Below are positions 21,744-33,678 of a DNA stretch of 64,000 bases, in pieces. The notes beneath the pieces were generated by a model that saw only the letters and a program-made list of their open reading frames with translations, did not search any database and was not told the origin of the DNA. This DNA comes from Imbricaverruca yamaguchii (Eukaryota > Arthropoda > Thecostraca > Neoverrucidae): the NCBI GenBank assembly GCA_034440575.1, contig JAOTOL010001507.1, forward strand, positions 577,501-641,500, read 5' to 3'. Within the stretch, counting starts at the first letter, position 1. Each line of letters begins with the position of its first letter. Made by a program: the position numbers and the translations under genes.

Positions 21744-22033
21744 AGGCGTTTGTAGGGGGACGTAGACTGTTGTAAGAGCATGTAGACTTACTTAGGAGCC
21801 CGCCTGCTTCCGGTAAGGTCCCTTAGAAGTTTGAAAGGGTGCATAGAAGTTTGCAAGAGTCCATGGACATTCGGAAGGGCTCTTGGACGTCCGTAACAGT
21901 CCGTGCGCTTCGTTAAACATTGAAGAGGTCCGTAGATGCTCACGATGTCCGGCAGACGTCCGCAAGAACCCGAATTAGTTTATATACAGATCCGCAAATG
22001 TTCGTGAGATCCCGTAGACATCCTTAGGGGCCC
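21744..22033. repeat. Degenerate 20-bp tandem array
   Basis: A repeating pattern near TAGACGTCCGTAAGAGTCCG has starts at 21,764, 21,784, 21,804, 21,824, 21,844, 21,864 and 21,884. A phase shift follows, with starts at 21,933 and 21,953 and a last unit at about 22,016. The strongest pair is TAGAAGTTTGAAAGGGTGCA / TAGAAGTTTGCAAGAGTCCA. The array is old and diverged. Confidence 0.65.
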
Positions 22034-23937
22034 GACAACAGCTTTGTGGACCACAAAAAGTGGCATTGGCCTTTCTGTCTCTGTCATGGCGATCCCGTAG
22101 GCGCTTTCTTATCGTACTCTGGCGAGGCCTTTCTGGCCTCGCCAGGGGCCCGTGGGAGCGCGAGGATTGGGCGACCGCCCCCGCCTCCCGATTGGCTTTG
22201 TCCCTGTCGGGCGCTGCCAAACTCCCGTAAAAGCAGACTGTTGCTACCCGAGTTCCGACTGGAGCGTCTGGTTCATTGCACGAATTGTTCAGCTACACAA
22301 AGCAAATCGAAAGGTCTGTGAATCGAAAATGTGCAAATGCATGTGGCGAGTGATAATTAAATCACATTTAGCAAACCATAATGCAAAGAATGCTGGCGTA
22401 TGGTAGCAATAGCCTGACTATGATCTGGGGAACATAACGACATTAAATTAACAAACGTTCGTAAGATAATCCAGCAGAAAACCATTGTCGTACATTTCGG
22501 CGAACGGTGGTAGCACCGCCGCCAGTATTCATCAGTTTTTTTTCTCGTTGCGATACATGGGAATGCTTTACCTGTTTTTTTTTGTTGTACTGTGGCCCTT
22601 GTCGCCCAACATAAAATAGGTTGTGAGTACATTGTTGCTCCTGCAGAAAAGTACCAAAGAAACTAACACTACAAAAGTCCCTGTTCGTGAGCACAGCCTG
22701 TTTAGCCAAGTTCACAGCACATTATGCAACCCAGTTCAGACTACTATATGACTAGGGCTCGTCCTATCTGATATTTTCATCCTTCACTAGAACAAATTAA
22801 CAATATTTGCATTGAGCCTGACCCACACAAAGCATGCGGACCAGATAATATCATCGCCTGAATCCTCCGAAATTATACTGACCAATTCTTCGTTCAATAG
22901 CACAAAAATACTGTGTTGGACGGGCCGGCCGGCACCTGCAGGTGGGATCAGTGGGAACGGGCAACATCCTCCGACTAACGGTACAGTAGCCGCTCTACTC
23001 GCCTACGTGATGTTGTATAGAGTTCAAGGACGAGCTACATCCCTGACCGCGCGTACCTCTGGAGACGTGAACCTAGCCGTCAGAAGCACTACGTCATGCA
23101 TGGCCGCCAATTGCAGTGAAGGCACTGCACTCATTATTTATGAATAACCAATCAGAGAGCGATGAATGGGAACACTGACAGGAGCGAACCACGTCAACAG
23201 TGACGACGGTGAATGGCTTCAGAATGACGTCAGTAACGACGCCATTGGGTAAGCGCCAAGTTAATGTCACGGCAGTCAGGCAGCCCCCTCTACTGGGGAA
23301 CTGTCTTCAGACCTCGGTCTGCACGGTTCGACGGAGAGGAGTGGCTGTTACAGTTGCCAGAGTTGTCAGAGTTGTCAGAGTGGCAATGGGCAGTTCGCGG
23401 TAGCTCTATTCGCTGTCAAAGTGCACTGCTTTGTGCATGCAGCCGAAGGGATGCGACCAGGGGCAGAGCTCACCGCGTCTTTGGAGGGGCCAAGGCCCTA
23501 CCATCTTTGTTCTGGAACAATCAACTTCTTGCTCGCCGGAGAGCATCTCACATAACGCGAACCGCGGGGGGGGGGAGCGGATTCGGCCTCTTCCTGAGAT
23601 ATCGAAAACAACTCAAGCTAGACGTACACAATGTGTGGGGTGGAGGATGGCTAGAGTGAACTCGCTTGAGCAAACACTTTTTTTCACCCCGGGTCAATGC
23701 TTCGAGGGTCAAATTATGCCGGAATCGGTAGTCGAACCACACCAGCGGTCTACTGCGCCCACGAATCCCTCGTGACCTTGAACTATCGGCGGCTGGACGG
23801 CCGGTCGGTTGACTGTACCCCAGCAGTTCTTATAATTAGCAAGGAGTTCCACAACTTTTAGTCGCATTACACGCACCTGTCAATTTAGAAGGCCACCACA
23901 ATATTTCATTACAAATATCCTTGTCCGTTTATTAGAT
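22034..23937. other. No recognisable gene
   Basis: GC-richer sequence with scattered frames up to 131 codons and no recognisable domains. A three-fold AGTTGTCAG-like stutter lies at 23,349-23,376. Confidence 0.45.
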
Positions 23938-24002
23938 ATGGTCGAAAAGCAGGATGGGTGGGCGGAAACCGACCTCCCCCGCCTCCGGTGTACGTGCTAG
24001 CA
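23938..24002 (-). mobile_element. Family A terminal fragment A7
   Basis: The stretch CGAAAAGCAGGATGGGTGGG, followed by a CGGAAACCG variant of the subterminal hairpin and GTACGTGCTAGC, matches the last ~60 bp of the inverted A2 copy. It is degraded and lacks a clean TTAA. Confidence 0.5.
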
Positions 24003-25261
24003 TAGGATCCAATATGGTGAGGCCCACCAACGAAATTCGCACCACTCTTGGACTCTGAGCATTGTTCCCCAACAGTAGTTTTCCAACTTCTCCAACACTG
24101 GATGCGTCGGACGGTAATGGACCGGCCGAGCCGGACCGGCGTCCGTATTGAACGGCTGCAGGCCAGCCGGCAGCGTCGTTTTGTTGCCCGGAATTAGCGG
24201 GAACCACACCCACGCACTTGGCTGTCGTAGGTCAGTGGTGACGTCACCACAATCGGAAGAGTTTTGGTAAGCAGATGGAGCCGGTCTACTGCCGGTTTCA
24301 AAGGTGTCGCGCCTTGCTTGGAGGTTCGATGTTGGAAGATGCGAAATAAGCTTACTCCTAGCTCTTGATTATCATACGCTAATTGTTTGTTTTTAGGCAT
24401 ATTTGTTTTTCAAATATTCGTTCGGCGTGCCAATGACAATGATTGCAACTTTGAACATGTGACCTTATAAGGGATGCCCCCAATGTATATGGGTCCGCTA
24501 AAATTTCATCCATGTATCCACTCACACAAAGTTGACATGGGCCCCCAATGACAATTATTTCAATGTTTAGCGTGGAACCATGTCGGATGGTCCCGAATCG
24601 AATTAGGTCGGCTCAATTCCTCCATGTATCCCCCGCCCCAACAACAACTTTGGCAAATCAACACTATTCGGGGATGGAGTTATTCTTATAGCCGATTTCT
24701 TCAGATTATTGCCTTCACCAAATAATGTGGGAACCTGAAATGGTCAGTGCTTCATTATAGTGGAAGGTAATTCACAGGGAAGACCGGAACTAGTTGTTGA
24801 TACATGAGATGGTTGATACAATAGCATTTACTCTAAAAGTATTACGCAGGTTGTCATGGTTACCACACATATTGATGCCCTCTCCTCGCAGAAAATAGCA
24901 AGTGCCAGTTCTTTCGCCGAGTGGCTGTATAATGGTGACGATGTGGCTAATTTTTAGAGCGATAGTCAAATATCAAGGTCTGTGTTTCTTCGTTCTCTTC
25001 TAATATGTCGTCCACTTACCTACTTTTCAGATGTCGGTTATCATTACCTTAATCTATAAGCAATGGTCGAATTCATACTTTAATACCTTATTCTCTATTG
25101 CAACGATCGAATGATCGAATCGTTTGTCGCTACACCGTACTCGCAATGTTCCATAATACGTCGCAAAGAAAATCCCAATGCATGCGGGATAAACCGATAC
25201 AGCCTGTATCAACTTCACCAGGCTGTATCAACATCAGCCTGTATTAATACTTATCCGGTCT
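24003..25261. other. No recognisable gene
   Basis: Nothing identified beyond short chance frames. Confidence 0.5.
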
Positions 25262-25410
25262 CTCTGATTAGATCCTAACACCCTGTCTCGCTGGGGGAGG
25301 GGGACTGATGAAGACCTTTCTTCCTTCAATCTCCAAACTAAGCAGTGCATGAATGCAAACCCGGCATCATTGGAAAGCTCTTGACCAGTAGGACTCAAAG
25401 ATGACTTCAT
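25262..25410 (+). mobile_element. Divergent family B-like 5' fragment
   Basis: CCTAACACCCTGTCTCG, a G-tract, then CCAAACTAAGCAGTGCATGA and CATCATTGGAAAGCTC follow the order of the family B left end (ACCCCGTCTCG, CCAAACTAAGCGTCGCACGA, CATCGGAAAGCGCTCG). Divergence is high, so it is an old copy or a sister family. Confidence 0.45.
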
Positions 25411-26095
25411 GCTATAATATATAATATTTTTAGATTGAAAACGACATTTTCTTAAGACACAAATATGGATTCACAAACATTTATTATATCAGTTACTGGC
25501 ACATGCAGACAAACGCACGCTGAGAGGGCATATTGGTACATGGGGAATGTCACAAAGGCATATTGGTCCACCAGGAGCCAAAATTGGCAGTAACATTGCG
25601 TAACTGACCGGATTTCAAACACAAGTCCAAGCCATGTGTCGATATGCACTATCAGATTGTAATCATATGATAATCGTGATTTCATCATATTTTCACCTAT
25701 ATGAGCCCTAAACAAATCTACAAATTATTTTTGGACAATGATCTAGGATGACCTTGACCCTGACTATGATGTGTAACAGAGTTCCTAAAACGTAGTTTTA
25801 ATCATATAATGTCTAACTGTAAAACTGTGCCCGGAAATCAGCCGACCTACCATGCCCCGCATATGTCACGCCTGTACGTTTACGTCCGGTGCCGGCAACA
25901 CGGTCACCGGCCCTCGCCGGACCCGAATCAGCGTTTTACAGGCGACGCCCAGCAACCGTGACGTGGCCCTGTCTTCGGGTCGTGGCCGAAACCCGATGAA
26001 CCAGCCCCGGTCGGCAGAGGTGTCTTGACTGTCGAGCCGCGCGGGCCGCGAAACTACCCCTCTGGACCCCACTATGGACCCCTGAGCCACGACCC
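25411..26095. other. No recognisable gene
   Basis: The 25,850-26,095 part is GC- and Pro-codon rich and could be the gag region upstream of the zinc knuckle in the next feature. No domain is readable. Confidence 0.4.
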
Positions 26096-26538
26096 CCCAT
26101 GGGACCTATAATGTGGAGAGCACCACCAAACCCAGCCTACCGTCGGACTTCAAACGGCAGACCTATCTGTGTCAGGTGCGAACAAATTGGTCACATAGGT
26201 CGGTAGTGCCGCTCCGGTCCAAATCCCCCTAGACAGGCGGGAAACTAAAAAGCTCCGTTGTGAATGATCACCACAATGGAGCTGAAAATAAGCTAAAACA
26301 AAAACAGGAACCACAGAGGAAGGAAAGGAAAAATATCAGAGGGAAACGAGATCCAGAAAAACGTAAACAAAAACTGGCCCGTGTCCAATAAGTTCGCATC
26401 AAGGCGAATAAACCTATGGCGTGGCTACGCGTAGGCAACCAAAAAGCTTATACGCTAGTGGACACTGGGGCCGATATACCATTGATTTCGAAAAAGTTCT
26501 TTGACAAAATCGCCGAGAATAACATTGTGAATTTATGA
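26096..26538 (+). pseudogene. LTR-retrotransposon gag zinc knuckle and retropepsin fragment
   Basis: A CCHC knuckle is read at 26,168-26,209: CVRCEQIGHIGR, then a stop, then C. It fits CX2CX4HX4C with one spacer codon turned into TAG. After 180 bp with stops, an aspartic protease start appears at 26,392-26,538: MAWLRVGNQKAYTLVDTGAD followed by IPLISKKFF. It has the DTGA active-site motif at about 26,461-26,472. Zinc knuckle then protease is the gag-pol junction of gypsy-type or BEL-type elements. The frame ends at TGA 26,536-26,538, and no RT or LTRs were found nearby. Confidence 0.75.
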
Positions 26539-26962
26539 TCTCAGGCCACGGACCTGACCTCAAATATAAATCCTAGACATATGTTTGTGAACATAATTCA
26601 GAGGATGTGACTATTTGATCCTGTGCAAATGCATACATCTCAATTGGCGACAACACTTCTGGGATTGCTGCCACATCAGAGATACGGTGGAAGCTTGCCT
26701 CATACCTCAGTGAGATGAGTCGAGCTTCCAGCCAGAACTTCAGTTGATATTCCCAAATACCAAGAATTCTTTATATATATTTATGATTTGTAGTTGATTA
26801 TTCAGCAACCATCTACACCCTCCTGGCAACACCTACCTGTGTATGCACATATCCGTATGCATGTACTTGTCACGTTATCGGCACGTTACACATTGTCACC
26901 TTATCACGTCCGCTCGGCATGCATGCTGGGCTGTAGACGGTGGTGTCTACATACGCTGCACT

Positions 26963-27700
26963 CTACAGCGGCGACTCCGTTTCAGTTTTGGAGTAGAACT
27001 TGTGATCCGGATTTATGAACGCTTCCGATCCAGGACGGTCGCAGGCGCGCTTGATCGGTGTCGGGAACGTGACCGGCAATATTCCCAGCCGGACACAGTC
27101 GTGCCAGGATAGCAGCGGCGAATGCAGCTCCCGCAGAATGGTAACCTCGACCGTACGTGTGACGTCATGCAACTGAAGTCCCATATTGCGCACGCCAACA
27201 GTCTTAATCTAGCGGCCGTCAGCAGTCCACAGCACTGAGGTCGGGCATCAGCGGCGGTGCAAGTCCTTGGGCCGTCGGGGGCAGATCCGGGCGGCACTGT
27301 TGGCGGACCAGCAGCCCACATGCGTTCTATTAAAGCTGCCAGGTGCTCTCCCGCCGTGCCGATGCCGCAGCCTGCTCTGTTTGCTGCTGTAGTATACGAG
27401 TGAGAAGCTCCATCTCAGATGGTTTCCGCTCCACGGCGTTGTCACCTGGAGACGCCTCTGATTCGCCTGCCATGTCGAGTCACTGAAGGAATTTGCACGT
27501 CCACGGCTCCAATACCATTATTTGCACTATTTACACTTTCTATCACCAATGCCGGGTGTGCTGTGAGTTCTCCAAAGTGCACGCACTCAATGCAGGTAAC
27601 CTGAACGCGCCATGTTGTGTTGAGAACTCTCGGTACTCCTTGCGCAGTGCCTGGCCTCCGGAGTGAAGCGAACACGCAGGCGTCAGGGTGTATACTGTGT
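26963..27700 (-). pseudogene. Gypsy-type gag-protease fragment, opposite strand
   Basis: On the minus strand, with frameshifts, a decayed Cys/His region (VTCIECVHFGELTAHPA at about 27,557-27,607, then LVIESV and GIGAVDVQIPS) is followed by a decayed protease segment (VGCWSANSA in one frame, WAAGPPTVP in another, about 27,290-27,325). Then comes PLLSWHDCVRLGILPVTFP (about 27,060-27,115). The SWxxLxxLGILPxxFP pattern marks the protease-to-RT linker of Ty3/gypsy-type pol. The DTGA motif itself is not readable. It is distinct from the plus-strand fragment 430 bp away. Confidence 0.5.
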
Positions 27701-28109
27701 ATTTGTCTCGGCTGCGAACTGTTGCGTGTTGCCATATGTTTGAGGTTTGGCAGCGCAACTCTGGAAACATAAATTAGGAAAATCAAATGAAGAGAAAGGT
27801 AACAAGAACACAACAGGCTCGAGCACATACCTCGCAGCAAAATATTTGTCGGGCAGAGGCAATCATCAGATGCAACAAGGCGCTCTCTTAAAACGAAATG
27901 GTATTCACTCAGTGTGCTCGAGTGCACCCCTTCCCCACCCACTCGATGGATTTTCAGCCGAAGGCACCCATTCAGACAAGTGACTCTAATGACAATATCT
28001 GGATCCGGCTCTGGTTCACGAGATTGTTTCCTTGGAACTTCGGATGTGGTATTGGTTGTGGTGATGAGTGTCGTTTTGTCCAGGCAAATGGTGCCTTCCC
28101 TTTACAGAC
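27701..28109. other. No recognisable gene
   Basis: Overlapping chance frames only. Confidence 0.4.
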
Positions 28110-28172
28110 TTAACCTTACTGGATGGGCCCCTGTGGGGCTTATCAAATCTGAACACTTTATGAAACTCTATG
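28110..28172 (+). mobile_element. CR1/L2-like LINE 3' tail scrap
   Basis: TTAACCTTACTGGATGGGCC, CTGTGGGGCTTATCAAA, CACTTTATGAAACTCTATGA parallels the end of the LINE at 4750-4800 (CTTGACCCAGATGGGCCC, TGTGGCCCTTATTAAG, CACTTTATGACTTTATGA). No coding part remains. Confidence 0.55.
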
Positions 28173-29324
28173 ACCCTTTAATGCGGGACGTGGGGTCTGA
28201 TGCTGGATTAGAAATGGCTGCAAGCACCAGAGTTTCCTGGTGGTACAGATAATTATTGTCCAGTCGAAGCGCAGCGACCAGGGCCGAAAATGAGACCATC
28301 TCGGGGTGACACGAGAAAATCAGCAGTCGACAGGAGGCGGAGGCAGGGGGGGGGTCATAATGACAGCGAATAAGACTCCCATTATCCAACCCAGCGAGTT
28401 CTCTAGTGCGGCCGGCGTCATTGGTGCGACTGCGTTTGGATACTTACGTGCAGCTGTGGGATGATATCGAGCGAGCCATCCTCAGGCTCTCCGGCGGCGG
28501 ACGAATTAGGCGGCGCCTAGAGCCTGCGGTATCGTTAAGTGCGAACGGATGTATTTAGAGCCGAGTGGAACGCCCTGAATAGGGAACAATGTATTCATCA
28601 AAGTAGCCGACCATTTGCACGAACTCTGCTTCTCGATAGCAGCGAGGTCGTCCAGGTGAGAGCCTGCCGAAGTCACGCGCCGCTCTCCCTTATTGTGAGC
28701 GCAACGTCAAGTCACCCCTCGACATGCCCTCACAAGGTTGATCACCAGGCATTCCTCTTTGCTCCACACTGGCACGGAACATGCATAAAGCCAGATTCGT
28801 CAGAATTAATTGATTCTTCATAGGGATGCAATTGCCAATACATACAATACAATACATACAAAAGGTGGCTTATGCGACGCCCCGGAGATCTGTATAACTC
28901 AGCCGTGAAAATGTACTCACCTACGGATACAGAACGGGCAATTAAAGTGCTCAGGTGTTGGGCAACTCGGGTTCAAATGTGTTCATGACCATGACCATCT
29001 GTGTCCATGGTCCGTCTCTCCTCACGACGAGGTCGCGAAGGTTCAGCTCAGGGGATGCTTCAAGCGCTCTGCGGCTTTTGAAAGGCTATATTTGGGTTGG
29101 GATTGTTTAGTTTACGTTCACATTATTTTCTAGTTTGTTTCAGCAGCGTCCAATAATACCAATTCTACAATAATGGCAATTGTAACCAGTGTGGTTAAGT
29201 CAGTGGCAAGCAGCCATACGTCGTTAATTCAACCACAGCATTGTGCGAACCCCCCTCATTTGGCATTGGCTATGACATGTTTTGGATGCCTGACACCCAC
29301 CCCACCCCTCCACATACGCAAGCA
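28173..29324. other. No recognisable gene
   Basis: No domain or repeat recognised except a short ATACAATACA stutter near 28,838. Confidence 0.45.
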
Positions 29325-29472
29325 CCCACGCACGCACGCACGCACGCACGCACTCACGCACGCACGCACGCACGCACACACAGAGACACACAGACACACA
29401 GACGCACAGACACACAGACACACAGGCATACAGACACACACTCACAAACACACACACACACACACATGCACA

Positions 29473-29511
<39 letters not shown>

Positions 29512-29540
29512 TGTAAATATATATATACATATATATTGCT
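29325..29540. repeat. Compound microsatellite (GCAC)n, (ACAC/AGAC)n, (TA)n
   Basis: CGCA/CACG tetranucleotides at 29,330-29,377, then CACA/CAGA units to about 29,465, then alternating TA to about 29,536. The long frames across it on both strands are artefacts of simple sequence. Confidence 0.95.
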
Positions 29541-30723
29541 TGCGTTTTGTATACCGTGTTGAATATTTGAATATTTTATTATACGTAGTTGAATGCATGA
29601 CGGAATGCTTCGAAACTCCAGTGATTCATGCTGCTGGTGTGTGCACTGCACGTTTAGGCTAAGTACCGGAAACGTTTCCCACTGCCGTGGGATCGCTATA
29701 ATGCGATTGGCACACTCTGTGGCGGCCTGGAGGCCATGGGGACGGAGGCCGGGATTACAAGTGTCACTGGCGAATGTTCTGCCGCCCTGGCGTCAATAGC
29801 GAACTATCGGGCACAGCTCTGTTACACATGATTCGAAAACAACGACTTTATGGGCTTTTGCTTTCTGGGAAACATAAATTCACGTGATTAATATCGTAAC
29901 TAAGGTGCGATGGATGCGGGTAATAAATAACGAAGTCATACATAGGAATAGAAATGGTTGCAGCAATTCAATTTCCATGGAAGGCGTGGAATACTGACCA
30001 TCCCTCATAAGTGCAGATACAAAATTGGAAAGCACGCATGTCAAGAGCAGATTTGCCAGCCAATCCCGAATTGAATCAGATTGTTGAAAGCAAATATTTG
30101 CTGTTTGGAATTCATAGCCGAGGAGATGATTTTGCAGGCATTGTGTATCCTTCCTCGTAATGGCATAATTATACCAATGTAAAAAAGCACTCAGGTAGCG
30201 ATGACAATTCTAGGGAAGGGCAATGTTCGTTTTATTGGGAATTAGCAGTCAACATGGTAATAATAATGCAATTCCTTCTTTTGGAACCAATCGCGATCAA
30301 CTTCTCATGTCGCGCCCTATCCCCATCACCAGCCGTTGCAACGCTTGCGTGCGATGACATCGGACAAATGTGCTGGTCAATGCAATTATACCGTGCTAGT
30401 CCGAAGCGATTCAGATGCACATGCACGATAACTATGGGCGGAAGGTGCGGTACTGCAGGTATGGCAAGGGCCACACCAACTTTCTGTGATATCCAGTATG
30501 TCTTAAAATGCAATTTAAAAATTGTATCAGCCAAAACGTTGAATCCACAGCACAGCGTTGAATCTCTCCACCAGCAAGTGCGGAGATACATCGTTTGGGT
30601 CGCACGGCATCCATTGCCAGTTTTTCAAACACCTCAGCAAACGTTTTCTAACGTATTATCAGCGTCCATTAGCTATTTGTACCTAAATTACAACTGTTCT
30701 GCTACCTGACGGGTAAGTGTCTT
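29541..30723. other. No recognisable gene
   Basis: No domain recognised. The 30,254-30,709 frame (151 codons) is open on the plus strand and partly overlaps an open minus-strand frame. It shows no family motif. Confidence 0.4.
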
Positions 30724-31115
30724 TATCCCTTACCAAAGCCGCACAAGAACCGTTTCACCCAAAAAGGGTATAAGCATATTTCATTTACTAACTGTGTCGG
30801 TAAGATCTTCGAGCGAATGGTAAGCACAGGATTGTGATATTTTCTTGAACATACAAACATGCTTGGCCAATTTCAGTGCGACTGTCAGTGCTAAAAATCA
30901 ACAATAATCTCACTCGACTTGTGCACGGCATCAAAGGTGGCCCACGCACCAACAGCACAATGGCCGTATACTGCGTGGTAACTACCGCATTTAATCGGGC
31001 ACACAAGTCAGAACTTACACACAAACTTCACAAACTAGGCCTATACAGACACATGGCAAGCTTCATACTCAACTTCCTCTGAGGCAGGAACCTTAAGGTC
31101 AATCAGTCAGGCAGC
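30724..31115 (+). pseudogene. I/Jockey-type LINE reverse transcriptase, N-terminal part
   Basis: Broken frames give SLPKPHKN, then YKHISFTNCVGKIFERM (30,765-30,820), matching the PxPKPGKxxxxxYRPISLTN...KIxERM start of LINE RTs. The palm region AVYCVVTTAFNRAHKSELTH and the thumb-side FILNFL-stop-GRNLKVNQSG follow (30,964-31,110). The first catalytic Asp (normally in DxxxAFD) is lost, reading VVTTAFN. It belongs with the pieces at 31,650-32,660 and 33,664-34,660. Confidence 0.72.
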
Positions 31116-31149
31116 CCCATACAATGATCGAGTCATAGCCTCGCTTCCA

Positions 31150-31707
31150 TCAAAAGCTTGGCAACGTCTGTTGGATTTGTCCAGGTGTCCCGTAGAGTAG
31201 TAATATTGGGGTTCTTTCAAGGAGTAGATAATTAATGGCAGATGACGAGCAGGTGGGAGACATTTCCTTCGCTGTCGTTGCATCTCCTGCAGGTGGAGGA
31301 ATAAGCGGCACCAATTGTGCGTAGGTAGTCCTCAAGTGTGGGGTGTCATCCGCGTTTCCGCAATAGCCACATAACAGGGAATTCTGGCGCACATTTCCAT
31401 CACATACAACACAGGGGTAATGGCTCCTGGATCTGGGATTTGACTTAGCAACTCCAGCGAGTAGCAGGGAATAGGGAGCTGGGACCCGCAACGCCTCCCC
31501 CCAAAAATATATTTGGAAGTGGCCCGAAAGCCAGGGAATCTGTGACTCTTCTTTGCGGATCTGTAGAGCTAGCCCCTCCACAGCGTGCAAGTAAAGTTCT
31601 CGTTGAGAGAGTAACGTTAAGGTCAGATGCAGCAGAGTCACATCAAGCACCACACTTGAAAACCAGAACACGGCACAGGAAGTGTGCTCTCGTGGATCCC
31701 CTTTCAT
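31150..31707 (-). pseudogene. Inverted LINE segment with PHD-like Cys/His zinc finger
   Basis: A 185-codon minus-strand frame interrupts the plus-strand RT. Its middle reads YPCVVCDGNVRQNSLLCGYC (about 31,350-31,420) followed by ADDTPHLRTTYA. The Cys pattern CxxC-CxxC-H resembles the PHD-like finger that precedes the endonuclease in some I/Jockey-type LINE proteins. An inverted 5' piece within one insert would fit twin priming. I cannot confirm it belongs to the same insertion. Confidence 0.4.
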
Positions 31708-32660
31708 TCATCATGCTGAACGACACATTTGCTGATCACACCGACAAATCATTTCAGTTCGCACACGGCATACCCATTTAGACAACAGCAAGATGCTTCG
31801 TAAAAGCCGCCAAAAACCATTTAACCAGCTCTTGAGCTCATACAATTAGCGCAGAGCTTCAGGCTTTAGCATGCCCGGAGGAAAAAATCGCCACACTCAC
31901 ATGTGGCCACCTGCCCCCTCCCCCAACCGACATGTATTCACATCGACGGAAAGGCCATCGATCAAGTGAAAAATCAAGTTCTTAGGAGTACATTTGGACC
32001 AAAATCTTAGCTTGAACAAACATATTACTTCCACTTGGAAGAGATGCGCGAATCGCGTCAACCTACCCCACGCACTAGCACACACTGGGCTGGAGACAGC
32101 AAAATATTACTGCGACTCTACACTTATATCAATAAAACGGCCCATCTTAAAATACAGCAGCAATATCTTCGCTACAAATTCACCGACACCGAGCACACAA
32201 TTGTGAATAAGCCAATGCCCGACACAGTAATGGCCGACAGATACGACAAGAGCCAACTTCGGCAAGAACTCGCACCATTTAGTGTTGAAATTGTCACGAC
32301 ACATTCATAATTCTCGGCGCGTGTTATTTCATTCAGCGAGCTATGGATCAAATTGACTTCTGGTGCTCCCTCTGGGGCCACCAGGTCTCCCCACTGAATT
32401 TGTCACAATACTGACCACCCGATTCCACTCGTACATCCCACTTCTTACATCGGCCCGCTATCGAGACCAAATTATCCCTCACAAAACCACCTTCACCTAT
32501 CGTGGCATTCTCCTACACACATCTCATACACACATCGCAAAACTTCAACGCATACAGAACCACGGACTACGCCTCCCCACCGGAGCACACTGCACCAAAC
32601 CCATCTCTAGGCTGGGGCCCACCTCCCTAGCTTACAACACCGCAGAACACTCCAACTAGT
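31650..32660 (+). pseudogene. I/Jockey-type LINE reverse transcriptase, C-terminal part
   Basis: Frames joined by frameshifts read PLSFIMLNDTF (remnant of PxLFNIMLNDI), then KFLGVHLDQNLSLNKHI (about 31,974-32,025), then YRGILLHTSHTHIAKLQRIQ followed by NHGLRLPTGAH (about 32,500-32,595). This is the standard order from RT motif C to the thumb. The ADD box is not recognisable. The region is full of stops and cannot be functional. Confidence 0.7.
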
Positions 32661-32895
32661 TGTATACCACTTACGAACCACAACACAGCACAACCACCCC
32701 TCCAGACTCGCCCCCTCTATCCCTCCAATTCGGCGTACATGTAATGGAAACCACCACAATATTGCCATAAATTTGATCCATGCCCTTAGTTCTGCACTCA
32801 AATTCCCCGAGGTAACCCCCGGCAAATTGCCTCCCGTTCTCCAGTTTTGGCACTTGTAACACCCCAAGCTTGAATATCTTTTCCGGTTTCCGATA

Positions 32896-33678
32896 TTAAC
32901 CCGCCCGTGGTGTCCCTCCTGTCGGATCTTCACACCCTGTCCGGGGGCGTGGGGTCGATAGAGACACTCCCTCTAACCTCCAAACTAAGCGTCGCACGAA
33001 AACGAAATAGGTGTCATGGGAAAGCGCTCGACGAGTATGGCAGACACCATCCCCCAAAAGTTTCCTCCTAAAAGTGACGTCACTAGGGGCCTTGGAGTTT
33101 CACGACTTACATTATGTTTGTGGCTTTGGGAGATTCATTTTCAGGGAGATTAAACAATATTTGGAATCAGAAAAGGGAAGCGAAATCCACGGAGGCCTTT
33201 AAGTTCTTAGCCAACCAAAAATCGACAATTTTTTAGATTTCAACATTTTCAGTTTTCAAGTTCTGTTAAATTTTCCTTTTCTAATGGGTGGGGTGGACCG
33301 GAAGTTGTTGTTCGAAGTCAACTTGCTCCCATGAAAAATGGTGACTTTAGCCAGAATATTCTATTTTAAATGGACAAATATGCAAAACTAATAAGTAATC
33401 AGAAACCGAAAGAAATCCCCGGGTGCGTTTTGTTGCATCCTTAAAGATAAGCAAACGCTGAAACTTTCATCCAGATATCTTTATCCGTTAAAGCGTGACA
33501 ACTGGCTGAACGTCTTTGGAGGTGACCTCACTTGACCTTGACTAACTCGTTGACCCTAGAAGACCTGACGTCAAAATATTGACACAACATGTCACATGGA
33601 TGTGACAAGAGATATGTCAAATTTCGGTGCGCTGCCGCGTGCCGTTCTCTCACAGTCCGCGGAAAACAAAAGAGGAGG
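32896..33678 (+). mobile_element. Family B copy B3, inserted in the I/Jockey-type LINE
   Basis: Starts TTAACCCGCCCGTGGTGTCC and carries the family landmarks CCAAACTAAGCGTCGCACGA, AAAGCGCTCGACGAGTATGG, GTGACGTCACTAGG and a perfect inverted DR4 at 33,523-33,538. The 3' terminal G-tract and TTAA are lost; homology fades at GAGGAGGGG. It separates the LINE RT from its RNase H. Confidence 0.85.

Noticed and set aside
29173..29598. Frames of 90-124 codons rich in His-Thr or Cys-Val
   Set aside because: Translation of the compound GCAC/ACAC/TA microsatellite.
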